From Akebia trifoliata (Eukaryota; Streptophyta; Magnoliopsida; Ranunculales; Lardizabalaceae), in NCBI GenBank assembly GCA_017979445.1, contig CM030710.1, forward strand, positions 10,216,248-10,280,247: a stretch of 64,000 bases of DNA. Direction: 5' to 3'. The notes under the pieces are model-generated. The model was not told the origin of the DNA, did not search any database, and saw only the letters and a list, made by a program, of their open reading frames with translations. Positions 1-12,239 of the stretch are shown piece by piece. Numbering within the stretch: the stretch's first letter is position 1; every line of letters begins with the position of its first letter. Made by a program: the position numbers and the translations under genes.

Positions 1-922
1 ACCAATCAAACAGAAACTTCGACGTATGAAATCGGAATGAACTCTAAAGATTAAAGAAGAAGTTACAAAGTAGATTAACGCTGGATTTTTAGAAGTATTA
101 GAATACCCTGAGTGGATCGCCAACGTCTTCCCAGTACCTAAAAAGGATAGCAAAATCAGAATGTGTGTGGACTTCAAGGACCTAAACAAAGCAATCCCAA
201 AAGACAATTTTCCTTTACCACACATAGATGTTCTAGTAGATAGTACGGCAAGGCACGCTTTATTGTCCTTCAATGATGGATTTTCGGGGTACAATCAGAT
301 AAAAATGAATCCTCAGGATATGTAAAAAACGTCGTTTATTACACAGTGGGGAACCTTTTGCTACAAGGTTATGCCTTTTGGTTTGAAGAACGTTGGAGCC
401 ACCTATCGAAGAGCACCCACAATTTTACTGCATGACATGATACACAAGGAAATCGAAGTCTATATAGATGATATGATAGTCAAGTCTAAGGAACGACTAG
501 GGCACATTGCTGCATTAGAAAAGTTTTTCACAAGAATTTAAAAGTATCAACTCCGTCTCAACCCACAGAAATGTGTATTTGGAGTAACTTCTAGAAAATT
601 ATTGGGATTTGTGGTCCGTCAAAGAGGGATCGAAGTAGACCCTATGAAGATTAAAACCATCCAAGAAATGCCACCACCTGAGACTGAAAAGCAGATTCGA
701 GGTTTTTTAGACAGAATCCAGTATGTCAACAGATTCATCGCTCAACTCACCAATATCTGTGAACCTATTTTCAAGCTTCTCAAGAAGAATGAACCAATAG
801 TTTGGAATGAACAATGTCAAAAGTCTTCCGATCAAGTCAAGGAATATCTCTTGAACCTGTCTATTTTGGTTCCACCTACACCGGGTGAACCATTTCTTCT
901 TTATTTGTCAGTCATAGAATAA
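1..922 (+). pseudogene. Ty3/gypsy reverse transcriptase, decayed
   Basis: Reverse transcriptase part of an LTR-retrotransposon polyprotein, which copies element RNA into DNA. The reading frame holds the usual order: a VDFKDLNKA block near 165, LPHIDVLVD near 215, FSGYNQI near 283, MPFGLKN near 373 and the catalytic YIDD at 461-472. The connection segment follows, with a LLGF start near 600 and a PETEKQIRGFL block near 680. In-frame stops at 323, 539 and 920 break it, and the 5' part (gag, protease) lies outside the window. Domain order and the second RNase H downstream point to the Tat lineage. Dead copy; the family call is firm. Confidence 0.9.
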
Positions 923-1244
923 GCTATGGGATGTATGCTTACATAGTATGACAAAGATAATCGCAAAGAAAGGGCTATCTACTATATCAGCAAAAAGATA
1001 TTAGACTATGAATGAAAGTATTCAGCTCTCAAGAAAACTTGCTTAATGCTTAGTACTGGTATGGGATACTCAGAGACTCCGACACTATATGCTATCTCAT
1101 TCAATTATTTTGTTATCTCGGATGAATCCTCTCAAATATCTCTTTGAGAAATCGACACTAATAGGGAGAACCGCACGATGGCTGTTATTGTTATCAGAAT
1201 TTGATATCACGCATGTTACATAGAAATCTATCAAGGGGAGAGCC

Positions 1245-2018
1245 ATGGCCGAATACTTGACAGATCATCTGGTAGTAGAAGGAATAAGGCATGTTGATCA
1301 GTTTCCAAATGAGAATATCTTACATGTTGAAGAAGAACCGCAGAATCAAACATGGCAGCTATACTTTGATGGGGCCACCAATCAAAATGGGTATGGAATA
1401 GGGGCAGTTCTATTTTCTCCTGAAGGATGCCACATTCCTATCGCTATTAAGTTAGCCTTTTCTAACACCAATAATACAGTAGAATATGAAGCGTGCATCG
1501 CTGGGCTTGAAACTGCTTTGAATCTAGGCATTACAGAAATTGAAGTTTTCAGGGATTCAGCTTTGGTCATACATCAGTCGTTGGAAGAATGGAAAACTAG
1601 GGATGAAAAGTTAAAGCTTTATCATGAGTACCTGTTAAACTTAGTGAGTAAGTTTAAAGCTATCCTGTTCCAGCACCTGTCAAGGGAAGATAATATATTT
1701 GCTGACGCGCTAGCCACTCTCTCTTCAATGATCCATTTGCCCCTTGGCATAGAATTGGGGCTGATCACCGTCGAAGTCAAAGCTAAATTTGCATATTGCT
1801 ACCAGATCAACATTGCTACTCGACTATCCGATGGAAAGTCGTGGTATACAGATATAAAAAGAGTGTTGGAAAAACAAGAATTCTCGGAAGAAGCATCGAG
1901 GAAAGAACGACAAATCCTACTAAGATTAGCATCTCAATTTATCCTGTGCGTAGGACGTTTATACAAAAGGTCTTATGAAAGGATTCATTTTTCATGTGTT
2001 GATGAAGATCAACCTTAA
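1245..2018 (+). pseudogene. Ty3/gypsy second (archaeal-type) RNase H, decayed
   Basis: Longest open stretch of the same element, in a different frame from the RT. From about 1350 it reads as an RNase H fold: LYFDGATNQNG with the first acidic residue, then VEYEACIAGLE, FRDSALVIHQ and FADALATLSS. An extra RNase H placed after the RT/RNase H of a Ty3/gypsy element is the hallmark of the Tat lineage (Ogre, Retand relatives). The normal RNase H (about 930-1240) is heavily decayed. A stop at 2016 separates it from the integrase. The 62-aa minus-strand and 60-aa plus-strand ORFs overlapping here are shadows. Confidence 0.88.
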
Positions 2019-2029
2019 CAGATAATGGT

Positions 2030-3115
2030 TGAACTACATTTAGGGACTATGGTCCTCACATGAGTGGAAAAATGTTAGCTAGGAAAATTATGAGACAAGG
2101 GTATTACTGGCCCACGATGGAAACAGATTGTCATCACATGGTCAAGACCTGCCACAAATGCTAAATACATGCAAACCTCATACATGTGCCACCTTCTCAA
2201 TTAGTTTGTCTAACTTCACCGTGATCATTCTCAGTTTAGGGAATTAACATTATTGGTAAAATATCGCCTAAGGCATCAAACGGAAATGAATACATTCTAG
2301 TTGATATCGATTATTTTACTAAGTGGGTCAAAGCCTCCTCTTATGATGTCCTCACTGCATCTCGAGTTGCAAAGTTTATCCAAACAAACATCATCAGTCG
2401 ATATGGGATACCTTCGGAACTGATCTCTGATAATGGATCATACTTTAAAGTCAAAGTTATTACACTATGTTCGAAGTTCAAAATCTCGCACCAAAAATCA
2501 TCTCCTTACCGTCCTTAGACCAATAGAGTAGTTGAAGCGGCCAATATGAATCTGAAGACAATCATCAGGAAAATGTGTCAATCACACCGAGATTGATCAG
2601 AAAAATTACCATTTTCATTGTGGGCATACCGAACTTCAATTCGATCTTTCACTAGAGCTACTACTTACTCCCTAGTATATGGCATGGAAGCAGTCTTGCC
2701 AGTTGAAATAAAAATCCCACCTCTAAGGATCTTGTTGGAGAGTTAGTTGTCAGAAACAGATTGGGTTCCTCAACGATATGAAGAATTAAATCTGATCGAC
2801 GAAAAATGACTAAGAGCTTTGTATCACGCGCAGACTTATCAAAGAAAAGTCGTTCATGCGTTTAACAAAAAGATCAAGGCCCGTCACTTACAAGTCGAGT
2901 ATTTGGTACTCAAAGAGAATCGGGCACCTATCTTTGACCCTAAAGGGAAGTTCAAACCAAATTAGAGAGGTCCGTTCATCATCAAGGAAATATTCCAGGA
3001 AAAGCTGTCAGAGTTCAAGACTAAGATGGAATTGAATTACCAGAACCAACCAACCTTGACCAAATCAAACAGTACTACATTTAAGGAGGCCATCGTTAGT
3101 CGAATCAATTCTCCT
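2030..3115 (+). pseudogene. Ty3/gypsy integrase, decayed
   Basis: Integrase of the same element, broken by several stops and frameshifts. The zinc-binding N-terminus is only partly readable (2030-2160). The core is clear: DYFTKWVKA near 2310 with the first acidic residue, ISDNGSYF near 2430 with the second, and SPYRP near 2503 followed by NRVVEAAN. A WAYRTS block (about 2620), [12 protein letters not shown] (about 2680) and a GPF-type C-terminal module (RGPFIIKE, about 2970) follow. No terminal LTR is evident immediately downstream. Confidence 0.87.
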
Positions 3116-3119
3116 ATTA

Positions 3120-3169
3120 CCAAGTTCAATATATATTTTCTCAAGCCCTTTGCAGTCTTTTAAAATATA

Positions 3170-3206
<37 letters not shown>

Positions 3207-4600
3207 TTTTCTTTCTTAATCTGATCACCTAACCCAAGGGAGGGAAAATTCAAACTACGTTTTGATCTGATCCCAAAATTCTGGGGTACGTAGTCAACCT
3301 GAGAAGTTACTTCAGGCCCGACTATTAAAAATAAAAAATAATTTTCCCCACAAATAAAATTCAAATATTTTCAAAATGGGGAATAAAATTCAAGAAAAAA
3401 GAAAATAATTTAAAAAGAAATGCCACACAAGAGGCATTCGGGTTTTTGAGCCTTAGAATTTTTTTCTTTTTATACCCAATCCTAAGCTTACCCATGAAAG
3501 TCCTCTTAAGTACCGTGTGAAAAATTCAAAGAAGGTAGTAAAACATGATCAGATAGTAACTCCAGAAATTCAGAAGGGCAGAAAAAGAAAAAAAAGAAGA
3601 AAAAAAATTCCTACTAAGTTGAAAACCCGAAAAGGGCGACTTAAGCAAAAAATAAAAAAAAAGAAATCTCGCAAGGTTGAAAATTTGAAAGGACGACTTT
3701 AACAACAATTAGAATAAGAAAAAAAGAAAGCTCGCTAGATTAAAAATCTAAAAAGGCGATCTAGGCAAAAGCTAGAGCAAGCTCGCTAGATCGAAAACCT
3801 GAAAAGACGATCTAGGCAAAAGTTAGAGCAACAAAGAAAAACTGAAGAAAATCTAAGGAGGTTCGAGCCAAAATATCAAAAGTCCAAATAATCAAGTTCA
3901 ACGCTTAGCTTAAACCAGGCAAAAACTCAGAAGCCACAAGTATCTTGTCTACAATTGATCTAAAATTTTTTACTTCCCCAAGTGAATCAAAGGGGGAGAA
4001 GGATGAATTCTATGATAAGTCTCAGAAGGAAATAATTTGCTTTTTTGAGCCTACTTAAAATCTTCAATATAAAAAAAATCAAAATTAAAAGTTGAATCTT
4101 TATTACATTTGTGGTAATCAAATATTTCAAACCTTCATATAAGGGGCATTTTCTTTCTTCTCTGATATGTAGTTTTTCCCTTATACTAAGGGCATTTTTT
4201 GTTTTTTTTACAAGATGTGTTCAATACAATGTTTCCTGTCAAACTAGGCACATTTTTGCTTTCAAGCCTAATCAATGTTAATCCTAAAAGATAATGGGAC
4301 CCCTTAATTTAAGGTTACCCTCTTGAAAGCTTTTTTTTAAAACCCTTGAGGTTAAAAAAAAAGCTAAAATTCATAAAATTTTCAAAACCTTGAGGTTCAA
4401 ACAGAAGCGTTTCTGATCTCACATTTGGTTGTGCCCAAAGATTAACTCATTTCCCTTTCACCTAGAATAGGAGATAGGGCATTCTTTCTTTCCCAGATTC
4501 AATCATCCTTTCCTAGATCTATTCATTGCCAAATTCAATCATTATTTTCTAAATTCATTTTCAATCATTCTTTCCTAGATTCATTCATTCCTTCCTAGTT
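3120..4600 (+). other. 3' non-coding spacer of the gypsy element, low complexity
   Basis: No gene is supported here. It holds a (TA)n run at about 3165-3203 and a purine-rich stretch at 3560-3840 built from imperfect 50-60 bp repeats (GCTCGCTAGAT, GAAAACC, AAAAGGCGA, CTAGGCAAAA). Similar repeated stretches are common between integrase and the 3' LTR in Tat-lineage elements, so I read it as part of the same element. The 60-aa ORFs at 3517-3708 are low complexity. Confidence 0.5.
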
Positions 4601-4641
4601 TTACTCAATCATATGCCATCAATGATTTTCTTGGATTTTGC

Positions 4642-5150
4642 TCAGATATCGCCGAAGGTTTTTTCTAAATTATGCTCAGATACCACCAAGGGTTTCTTGG
4701 AATTATGCTCAGATGCTGCCGAGGGTTTTCTCGGAATTATGCTCAAATACCGCCGAGGGTTTCTCGAAATTATGCTCAGATGCTGTCGAGGGTTTTCTCA
4801 GAATTATGCTCAGATATCGGGGAGGGTTTCTCGGAATTATGCTCAGATGCCGCCGAGGGTTTTCTCGAAATTATGTTCAGATACCGTCGAGGGTTTCTCG
4901 AAATTATGCTCAGATACCACCGAGGGTATCTCGGGATTTTACTCAGATATCGCTGAGGGTTTTCTCGGAATTATGCTCAGATACCGCCAAGGGTTTCTCA
5001 GGATTTTGCTCAGATACCGCTGAGGGTTTCTCAGAATTATGCTTTCATGCCGCCGAGGGTTTTCTAGAAATTATGCTCAGATATCGCCGAGGGTTTCTTG
5101 GAATTATGCTCAGATCCCGCCGAAGGTTTTCTCAGAATTATGCTCATCTG
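4642..5150. repeat. 33/34-bp tandem array, 67-bp dimer order
   Basis: About fifteen units containing AATTATGCTCAGAT, a CCGCCGAGGG-like core and TTTCTCGG. Units alternate between a 33-bp form (AGATACC, GGGTTTCT) and a 34-bp form (AGATGC, GGGTTTTCT), which gives a 67-bp higher-order dimer over much of the array. Neither unit length nor the dimer is a multiple of three, yet all three plus frames stay open because the unit lacks stops. The overlapping ORFs of 94-189 aa are therefore by-products. Confidence 0.9.
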
Positions 5151-5598
5151 TTGAATTATCATGAACTTGATCATCGTTTCTATCAGAACACTCGTCTATA
5201 CAAGTAATTTCATCTCCTTTGTTGGAAAAATGTCCAAACGCATCATTAACATATCTATCATTCTTGGAACCATATCTTCATCACACTAACAAACAGACGT
5301 AATTGCCCCGACTGTTACATGACCCCTCCTCTAATGTTTTACGAGAATGTCCATCTCATGTAAAAAAGTATCTATACCATTACAAATTAAGAGTTTTACA
5401 ATTATTTTTATATTTTTCCTCCTCGATAAAATATTATGATATTTGACACAAGGACAAAAATAATAATCATCATTATCGAAATTATGTCTATTATTTTTCA
5501 AGTACTCAATAAATAACACTACACTATTAATGTATTTTGTTGATAACCTAGGTTTCAACATCTACTCTTTGCTTGGAACTTCGAGCCTCTCCATCAAG
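5150..5598 (-). pseudogene. CACTA transposase N-terminal fragment
   Basis: Diverged copy of the segment at 14690-15140, in the same orientation. The readable part gives KPRLSTKYINSVV, then a cysteine-containing YFCPCVKYHN, matching the zinc-binding transposase-associated domain at the N-terminus of plant En/Spm (CACTA) transposases. Frames are broken and no terminal CACTA repeats were found. It abuts the 33/34-bp array. Confidence 0.7.
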
Positions 5599-5599
5599 T

Positions 5600-6587
5600 A
5601 TACAATTAATACATAAGAAAACAACATATTTTTAACTACTACCATTAACAATAAAGTAATCTGGGATAAATGATCCAAAAATGCAAATAAGTGAATATAA
5701 AGTGTTTTATTTAGTTTTATTTAACAAAGAAAAACAAGATGTAGATTCCAATGGGCCCAGACTTTCCATCCATCATATACACTTCTAACCATGATTTTAA
5801 AAGTCGTTTGAGACTATCTTGGTATCGTCTACCAACAAGATAAGTTGACAAGTCGTCATAAAAAACTTTTATACCCTACAAATGAGTTATCACTCCTAAA
5901 TTAAATGCAACATTCCCTTTTCTTGTTATATCAAGAAAAGATTAATCCAATTTTCTCATTTAGATAGTTATTGCAATCACAACATTAATAACGATGCTTT
6001 AGATTTGAGTTTTGTTTTCCCTAGTCGTGTTTACTTTGCCATAGCCCGAATCAAAAAAGATTGGCTAAAAACTTTAAAAAATTAGAATGGTCTATCAGAC
6101 ATTCTGAACTTTCTTGAAACTAATTCTAAACTTGAAAAATTATATCAATTAAAGTCATGACTATTACAAGATGAGAACTAGATTCTATTCAAGTTTAGAC
6201 TGATGGTTTGGGTTTAAATCTAGGATAGAACCTTAGTCATCTAAGAAAACATTGACCATGGCCACAAGAATAAGAATAAAAAAAAAATGAAAACTAGAAT
6301 CTATATACAAACATCTCCATCCATTTGAGGTTAAACTATTATCCATGGTTCTGTTACATTTATCTAAAAAGAAAAGTAACTGTAATTTCTTTTATATGCC
6401 ATCTCTACAAAACCTTCAAGGATCTTTTTGAAGCATAAAGGAGATGAGATACCCATTGAACACATTCCCAATTAAAGATATCATGGTTTTCTTGGACCAG
6501 TTCTAATTGAACCAGAGAGTTCAAACTAATTGAGTGAAGGGCATTTAGCATCAAAACTGAATGATCAATTAGACCTTTAATAAGATG
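5600..6587. other. no recognised feature
   Basis: AT-rich sequence with no ORF or repeat I can support. Confidence 0.4.
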
Positions 6588-6829
6588 TGGAGGTCATTTT
6601 TGTGATTGACCTCGAGATCTCATTTTGAACAAGATTATTCTCCAATAAATTATATAAATAATGAAAAAATATCGAAAGAGAGAAAGAACACAAAAAGATT
6701 TTTTATGTGGTTCGGCAAACGTGCTTCCCTCCTCCCTTTTTACAATAGTCTCAAGGTCATTAAATAAAGAAACCCTAATTAATTACAATTGACCACCTTG
6801 CCCCTTATCCAAATTAACAATTACATAAC
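6588..6829 (-). repeat. LTR-like direct repeat, copy 1
   Basis: Matches 11577-11842 in the same orientation, starting TGTGGAGGTCATTTTTGTG and ending near AAACCCTAATT. It lacks about 75 bp present in copy 2 (from ACGTCCACGGGCTCGG to the CCTCCC motif). The TTTT-GTGGTTCGGCAAACGTG segment is typical of plant LTRs. Read on the minus strand, the repeat ends in CCTCCACA. Confidence 0.55.
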
Positions 6830-7191
6830 AAGGAGACTAATCCTTTTAAATTTAAAAGCTTTCCTAATAAGATAGAACTCTCTTTAATGATGTCACGTGT
6901 CCACCTCGAGATACGCATTATGGTGCAAATGGACGATCCATATAGGAGATGATTTTATCCCTCCACATAGCCCCCTCTCGAAGGTAGAGATCAATGTATT
7001 GAGATCCGCCTTCGAGAAATACTTCTAACCTGAGTGACTCCATCCCTAATTTTTGAATTACTATGATCCTTGATCCCCCGAACCTTTTTTTTTTTTTTTG
7101 CAAGTTTGATATCCAATTTGATTGAGCTCCTATAATAAGTAAATGCTTCAATAATATATTAACCGCAAACTGATCTTGATTTCCATAATGA

Positions 7192-7600
7192 GTCAAAACT
7201 TTGACAAATGATAGAAAAATCAATCGAAATCCTAAATCAGGCTTAGATCTCAAAATGATTCAAAACTTTGATAAATAAATAAAAGAACCAACCGAAATTC
7301 CAAATCGGACTTGGATACCAAAATGATGCAAGACTTAGGTAATAGGAGAATCGACCGAAGTCCCAAATCAGACTTGGATCTCAAAATGATCCAAGACTTA
7401 GATAATAGAAGAACCGACTGAACTCCCAGATCGGACTTGGATCCCAAAATGATCCAAGACTTAGATAATAGAAGAACCGACCGAAGTCCCAAATCAGGCT
7501 TGGATCCCAAAACGATCCAAGACTTTGATAATAGAAAAACCAATCGAAGTCCTAGATCAAGCTTAGATCCCAAAATGATCCAAGACTTTGATAAATAATA
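7192..7600. repeat. 63-bp tandem array A
   Basis: About six and a half units of exactly 63 bp, marked by CCAAAATGATCCAAGAC at 7318, 7381, 7444, 7507 and 7570. The unit ends AAATCGGACTTGGATC. Because 63 is divisible by three, the minus strand stays open (7250-7573). The resulting repetitive peptide is not credible as a protein. Confidence 0.9.
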
Positions 7601-7619
7601 ACATAATCAACCATATTAT

Positions 7620-7780
7620 ATTTCGCATCTCTCACCGCATAGAGTGATGCTCAGGTCCTCACGGCTCCATGAGGAATCGATCTTATTAGAATTTCGTGTA
7701 ACTCACCTCATAGAGTAACACACGAGTCCACAGAGGGAACCGACCTTATTAGAGTTTCGTGTTACTCACCTCATAGAATG
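7620..7780. repeat. 63-bp tandem array B, left part
   Basis: Two and a half units carrying ACCGACCTTATTAGA and ACTCACCTCATAGA. The array stops at 7780, where a solo LTR is inserted, and resumes at 9385. Confidence 0.85.
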
Positions 7781-9384
7781 TGTAGATACCCCATTTTTAC
7801 AGTCACCTGATTAATCAACTCATCAACCTGATTGCAACGATTCCCAATGATGGATGTTTATTCCATGCTTTATTTGTTGCTAGATATGTTTCAGAAATTC
7901 GGATGAGATATCTCAAACTAAAAAAAACTATAGAAATCGCGCTACACTAGGAAAATATAGAAATCATCATCTTGTAGATAAAAAGAAGCTTTACAATAAA
8001 AATCACTAAAAAAAGACCAAATTATCAAAGTACCCCTAACCTCAAAATAACCATAGAGCCTACATTACGTTTAAGAAAATCCTTTCAAACACATAAAACA
8101 ACAAATTGAAACCAAATAAGTCATTTCGCCAATTTTCACAAATTTGATAAAATTATAAAAATACCCCTCATAAAGTTCACGATCATTTCATGTCGAAAAA
8201 ATTCATAAGTGACACAAACCAATATTCTCATTGAATTCCTTACGAAAAATTGATTTCAAAACATCCTGAAACATTGAAATATGACTTAAAATGCAAAAAA
8301 TCCTCTCCGAAGGTAAAACGATAATTTTATAATTTTAATAATTAAAAATTTTGAAATTAATAATTAAAACATTAATTAATGTAAAGTGAAATCCTAATTA
8401 AACTTAAAGTCAATCAAATAAGACTTAATTCAAAACCTTAAAATCAAGTCAATCAAGTGAGACTTAAGCAAAATCCTAAAATCAAATCAATCAAGTGAAA
8501 CTTAAGTCAAAACCCTAAAATCAAGCCAATCAAGTAAGAGTTAAGTCAAAATCCTAAAATCTAGTCAATCTAATAAGACCAAAGTCAAAATCCTAATAGA
8601 ATTCTAATTAAACTCTAAAACTATCTAAAAGAAACCTAATTAAACTCTAAAACTATCTAATGTAATTATAATTAAACACTAACTCTATTTAAAAATAATT
8701 CTAATTAAACACTAACTCTATCTAAAATAATTCTAATTAAATACTAACTCTATCTAAAAGGTACTTTAAAAAATCTATAAATAAGGGTCTCTACAACCTA
8801 TTTTCTTATCAAAAAATAAATCCTAAGAAAAGTAGGTCAGAAAGCTTCCCTAACCTCCCATAAACCCTAATTTTGAAACCCTAACTCCTTACCTAATACC
8901 CATACCCCAATTTTAGCTTAAAAAATACGTAAAAATCCTTCAAAAATACCTAGAAATCCATAAACAAATCAGAAAAATTCAAATTTAAGAAGGAGGTACT
9001 TTGCCTTGGAGGTCTGAAGCGAATCCAGTGATAGAACGAAGTAAGGAGTGTTGTACGAGGAGTTATTCTATCATATCTGAGGGAACAAAATCGTTGCTTT
9101 CGTAAAGGTAACTATTTTTTTTTTTTTATTTAGGACTTTTTAGTAATGTAATTTTATTTGAGAATTAGCAGAGATCGACGTTTGTCGGGCGGGGTTGGTG
9201 CCTAACACCTTTCAACCCCGTAACGTGATCCCCAGATTCAATATTTTTTTTAAAAAATAGATTAGTTATTTTTATCCATTTCGAGTCAATGTTCGGTTCC
9301 TAGACCTTAATAACTAGGTGGCGATTCCCAAACCTCAAAAATCAAAAGTGGATCTACGCATCCTGCGGATCGAAAAAGCTTTCA
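7781..9384 (+). mobile_element. solo LTR, Ty3/gypsy type, 1604 bp
   Basis: Starts TGTAGATACCCCATTTTTAC and ends GATCGAAAAAGCTTTCA, the start and end typical of Tat-type gypsy LTRs. GGTGGCGATTCC precedes the end, as in such U5 regions. The flanks are GAATG (7776-7780) and GAGTG (9385-9389), a 5-bp target duplication with one mismatch, and both fall within the 63-bp array B. A TATA-like CTATAAATAAGG lies near 8775. Imperfect repeats of about 40 bp (CAAGTGAGACTTAAG, AATCCTAAAATC) fill 8400-8760. No internal region remains, so this is the product of LTR-LTR recombination. Confidence 0.85.
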
Positions 9385-9690
9385 GAGTGACACACGGGTC
9401 CATAGAGGGAATCGACCTTATTAGAATTTTGTGCCACTCACCTCATAGAGTGACACACGGGTCCATAGAGGGAACCGACCTTATTAGAATTTTGAGCCAC
9501 TCACCTCATAGAGTGACACACGAGTCTGTAGAGGGAACCGACCTTATTAGAATTTTATGTCACTCACCTCATAGAGTGACACACGGGTCCGTAGAGGGAA
9601 CCGACCTTATTAGAATATTGTGTCACTCGCCTCATAGAATGACACACAGGTCCGTAGAGGGAACCGACCTTATTAGGAAGCGACCTTATT
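9385..9690. repeat. 63-bp tandem array B, right part
   Basis: Nearly five units of 63 bp (GAGTGACACACGGGTCC, GTAGAGGGAACCGACC, CACTCACCTCATA) spaced at 9385, 9448, 9511, 9574 and 9637. It continues the array interrupted by the solo LTR. The plus-strand ORF at 9318-9692 is a by-product of the frame-preserving period. Confidence 0.9.
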
Positions 9691-9699
9691 GACTTATAA

Positions 9700-10630
9700 A
9701 AATTTGTTGAATCAACCTGAAAAATTTGACCCAACAAATATCATAACTTTCATAAAATATAATCATCTTATTTTGGTGGGTTAGAATTATGGACTGAATC
9801 TCCCACCTCAACGAAGTCCTTAAACTCAATCAAATTAGGTACGAGGATAGCCCCCATACCGCTTTAAAATCGAGCCTCCTCAAGTAACAAATTGGGTCAC
9901 ATAGGACCCTTATTACGAGCTCAAACTAAGTCCCCAATCATACAATAATAAATTGAATTATAAATTAAGTTACTTAACTCATTGGAGTCTGTAAATTCGA
10001 TCAAGTTGAACATAAAACTATCCCCCAAAATTTTCTTTTGTCGAGCCACCCAAACAAACGAATTGGGCTCAAACTAGGTCCCCAAATACTAGCCCCCACG
10101 TTAATTTCATGATGAGTTAACTCGCATAATAAATAGGGTTACATAAGACCCTTAATTATGGGTATAACCCAAGCCCCCAAACCATACGATTGTTCAACAA
10201 TTAATAAATTTAAAGAACTTTGATATAAACACACAATTAACAAACGATTTATACTTAGAATTTAATATAAATACCTGGTTGTACTGTATCTATACTACAT
10301 CCCTTTCTTTGGAAGACCGTACTATTCCTGTCTCGGTTGAACCTTTTTAATTGAAATACGTTGGAACACCTTCCTTTCCCATAACACCTTGTTGACATAA
10401 GCTTTTCATAACATAACCCTGCAATTTTTAGACTAGTCCCTTGCCCTTCCCAATTTTGCACATTATTGGTTTGCTTTTTCATATTCTCTGTTCCTTTGGC
10501 AAACAGGTTGAAGGTACTCTTGATCTTTTTTCTTCTCTATCCTTCAGATTTTTTATTTATTTTAGGCCCATATAATACCCATAACAGCAACAAAAAAAAA
10601 CTGCAACTGAAACCACTGAATACTCTCCCA
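9700..10630. other. no recognised gene
   Basis: AT-rich with several short CCCCCA stretches. No coding region is supported. It lies inside the LTR-like pair. Confidence 0.4.
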
Positions 10631-10639
10631 TTTTTCCTT

Positions 10640-10898
10640 ATTTTCTTTTAAAAAGTTTTTGAAGCAGAACGACTTCACGAACAGAGAGAACAGAGTTGAG
10701 GAATTGATCACAGCTTGGGTTGAGCTGATTTGTGTAGTTGATGATGAGTTTTGCACCTAAGTAGGCAACGTGAAGGGCGAAGGCTCTGTCGATCCCACGC
10801 AAGGCACTGGTTACGATTGCCAAGCGATCTTGGAGGGGGAGAGTGAGGGTTCCATGTGCACCAGTGCTCACTTCAACCATGTCCAGTGACCACATCAA
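10640..10898 (-). pseudogene. short-chain dehydrogenase/reductase fragment
   Basis: The N-terminal piece of a plant SDR (NADPH-dependent aldehyde reductase-like) reads LPLQDRLAIVT, then LRGIDRAFALHVAYLGAKL and INYT. In the family this is the Rossmann start with TGxxxGIG. Here the first and last glycines are replaced (TSALRGID), and no catalytic YxxxK part follows. Sequence up to about 11350 on the same strand, with CT-rich tracts, could be its captured 5' region. It sits inside the LTR-like pair in the inferred element orientation, which suggests capture. Non-functional. Confidence 0.7.
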
Positions 10899-11576
10899 AG
10901 ATTTTGAACCGGAGATAAAGCCAAGTTGGAGTTTTCTTTAAGGGCGGTCTGCGATTTGATGATCTTTCTCGTGAGTAGGGCCTTTAGGGCTTTTGGTTTT
11001 GATGACTTAGTTGGGGAACTGTTAGGTAGAATCTACTGTTGTTAGTTCAACTCATATTCAAAGTTCTGGAGAAAATGGACGACAGAGAGAGACTGAGTGA
11101 GTGAAGAGAGCGAATGGGTTGGGGCGAGGGAGAAACTGGTTCTGATTTGGGGTCGTTTAGATTCTCTTTATCATCAAGCTCTTTCACAAGTTCTCCACTG
11201 AGCAAACAATAGGTGGCATGAACGAGTTGTCTATAACTAGGGTTTTCCTTCGTTGTTGTAGATGAAGATATGGATCTATTCGTCCGTTCTTCATGGTTTT
11301 ACAGATGGAGAGATGTAAAGAGGAACTATGGTTTAATGCCCCCACCCGGGTTACAAGAGAATGCTCCTCTCATCTCATCCTTCAATTCAAAATTTCCCCC
11401 TATATGACGTAGATCACATCTCCCCAACCCGTGATGTTCCTTTGACGCAAACAAATCCAAAATGCTAATCTCCCAAGGGCAGGTATTAACATCAACCCCT
11501 TCCTTTGATTGAGACCTCGATCATACCATATGATTTTTTGTGGTTCATTTTTCGTATCGCATAGATAGCGCCAATT

Positions 11577-11842
11577 GTGGAGGTCATTTTTGTGATTGAC
11601 GTCGAGATCTCATTTTTAACAAGATCATTCTCCAATAAATCATAGAAATAATAAAAAAATAACGAAAGAGAGAAAGAACACAAAAAGGTTTTTTACGTTA
11701 TTTGATAAACGTGCTTACGTCCACGGGCTCGGGGAGCCATTTCACTATAGATCTCAGATTTACATAGCCTCCTCTCCCCCTCTTCATCTTTCATCCTCCC
11801 TTTTTACAATAGCCTCAAGGTTTTTAAATAAAGAAACCCTAA
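11577..11842 (-). repeat. LTR-like direct repeat, copy 2
   Basis: Longer partner of 6588-6829, containing TACGTCCACGGGCTCGG. Just left of it, at about 11555-11576, the minus strand reads CAATTGGCGCTATCTATGCG, resembling the TTGGCGC primer-binding start of plant LTR elements. A minus-oriented non-autonomous LTR element of about 5.2 kb is therefore plausible. Matching ends and target duplications were not found, so the call is tentative. Confidence 0.5.
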
Positions 11843-12239
11843 TTAGAGTCTTAACCCAAATTAGCATCAAAGCTAAAAGATAAATTAGACTCTTTGCAAA
11901 AGATTAATTCTCATTCCTTCTAAACCAACTTTAATCATGTTTATTTAGAGAATTTATTTACAAAGAAGATTGAAGTAATTTTATAGACTCAATTGATATG
12001 AAATCGTAGTCCGCCATTTTGCTCAATCTATCGACCCCAACTCAAAATTGCCACAATTAATGCATAATGAAATAAACAAATAGCCCTAATTAGTGACTAG
12101 ATTTGGAAATCAGTTAGAGATTTTGTGGTTTTAAAGAATTAACTTCAACTAAGAACACATGCAAGCTCACAATTAGAGTCAAAATTTAAGTGTCAAAATT
12201 TTTAACGATGGATTACATTAAAAATAAGAAAAATCAAAA

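Noticed and set aside
4613..5207. ORFs of 94-189 aa in three plus frames
   Set aside because: They are by-products of a stop-free tandem repeat.
7250..7573. 107-aa minus-strand ORF with repeated SKSDLG motifs
   Set aside because: Translation of the other 63-bp array.
9318..9692. 124-aa ORF with repeated RVTHGSVEGTDLIR
   Set aside because: The 63-bp tandem period keeps the frame open; no protein family resemblance.
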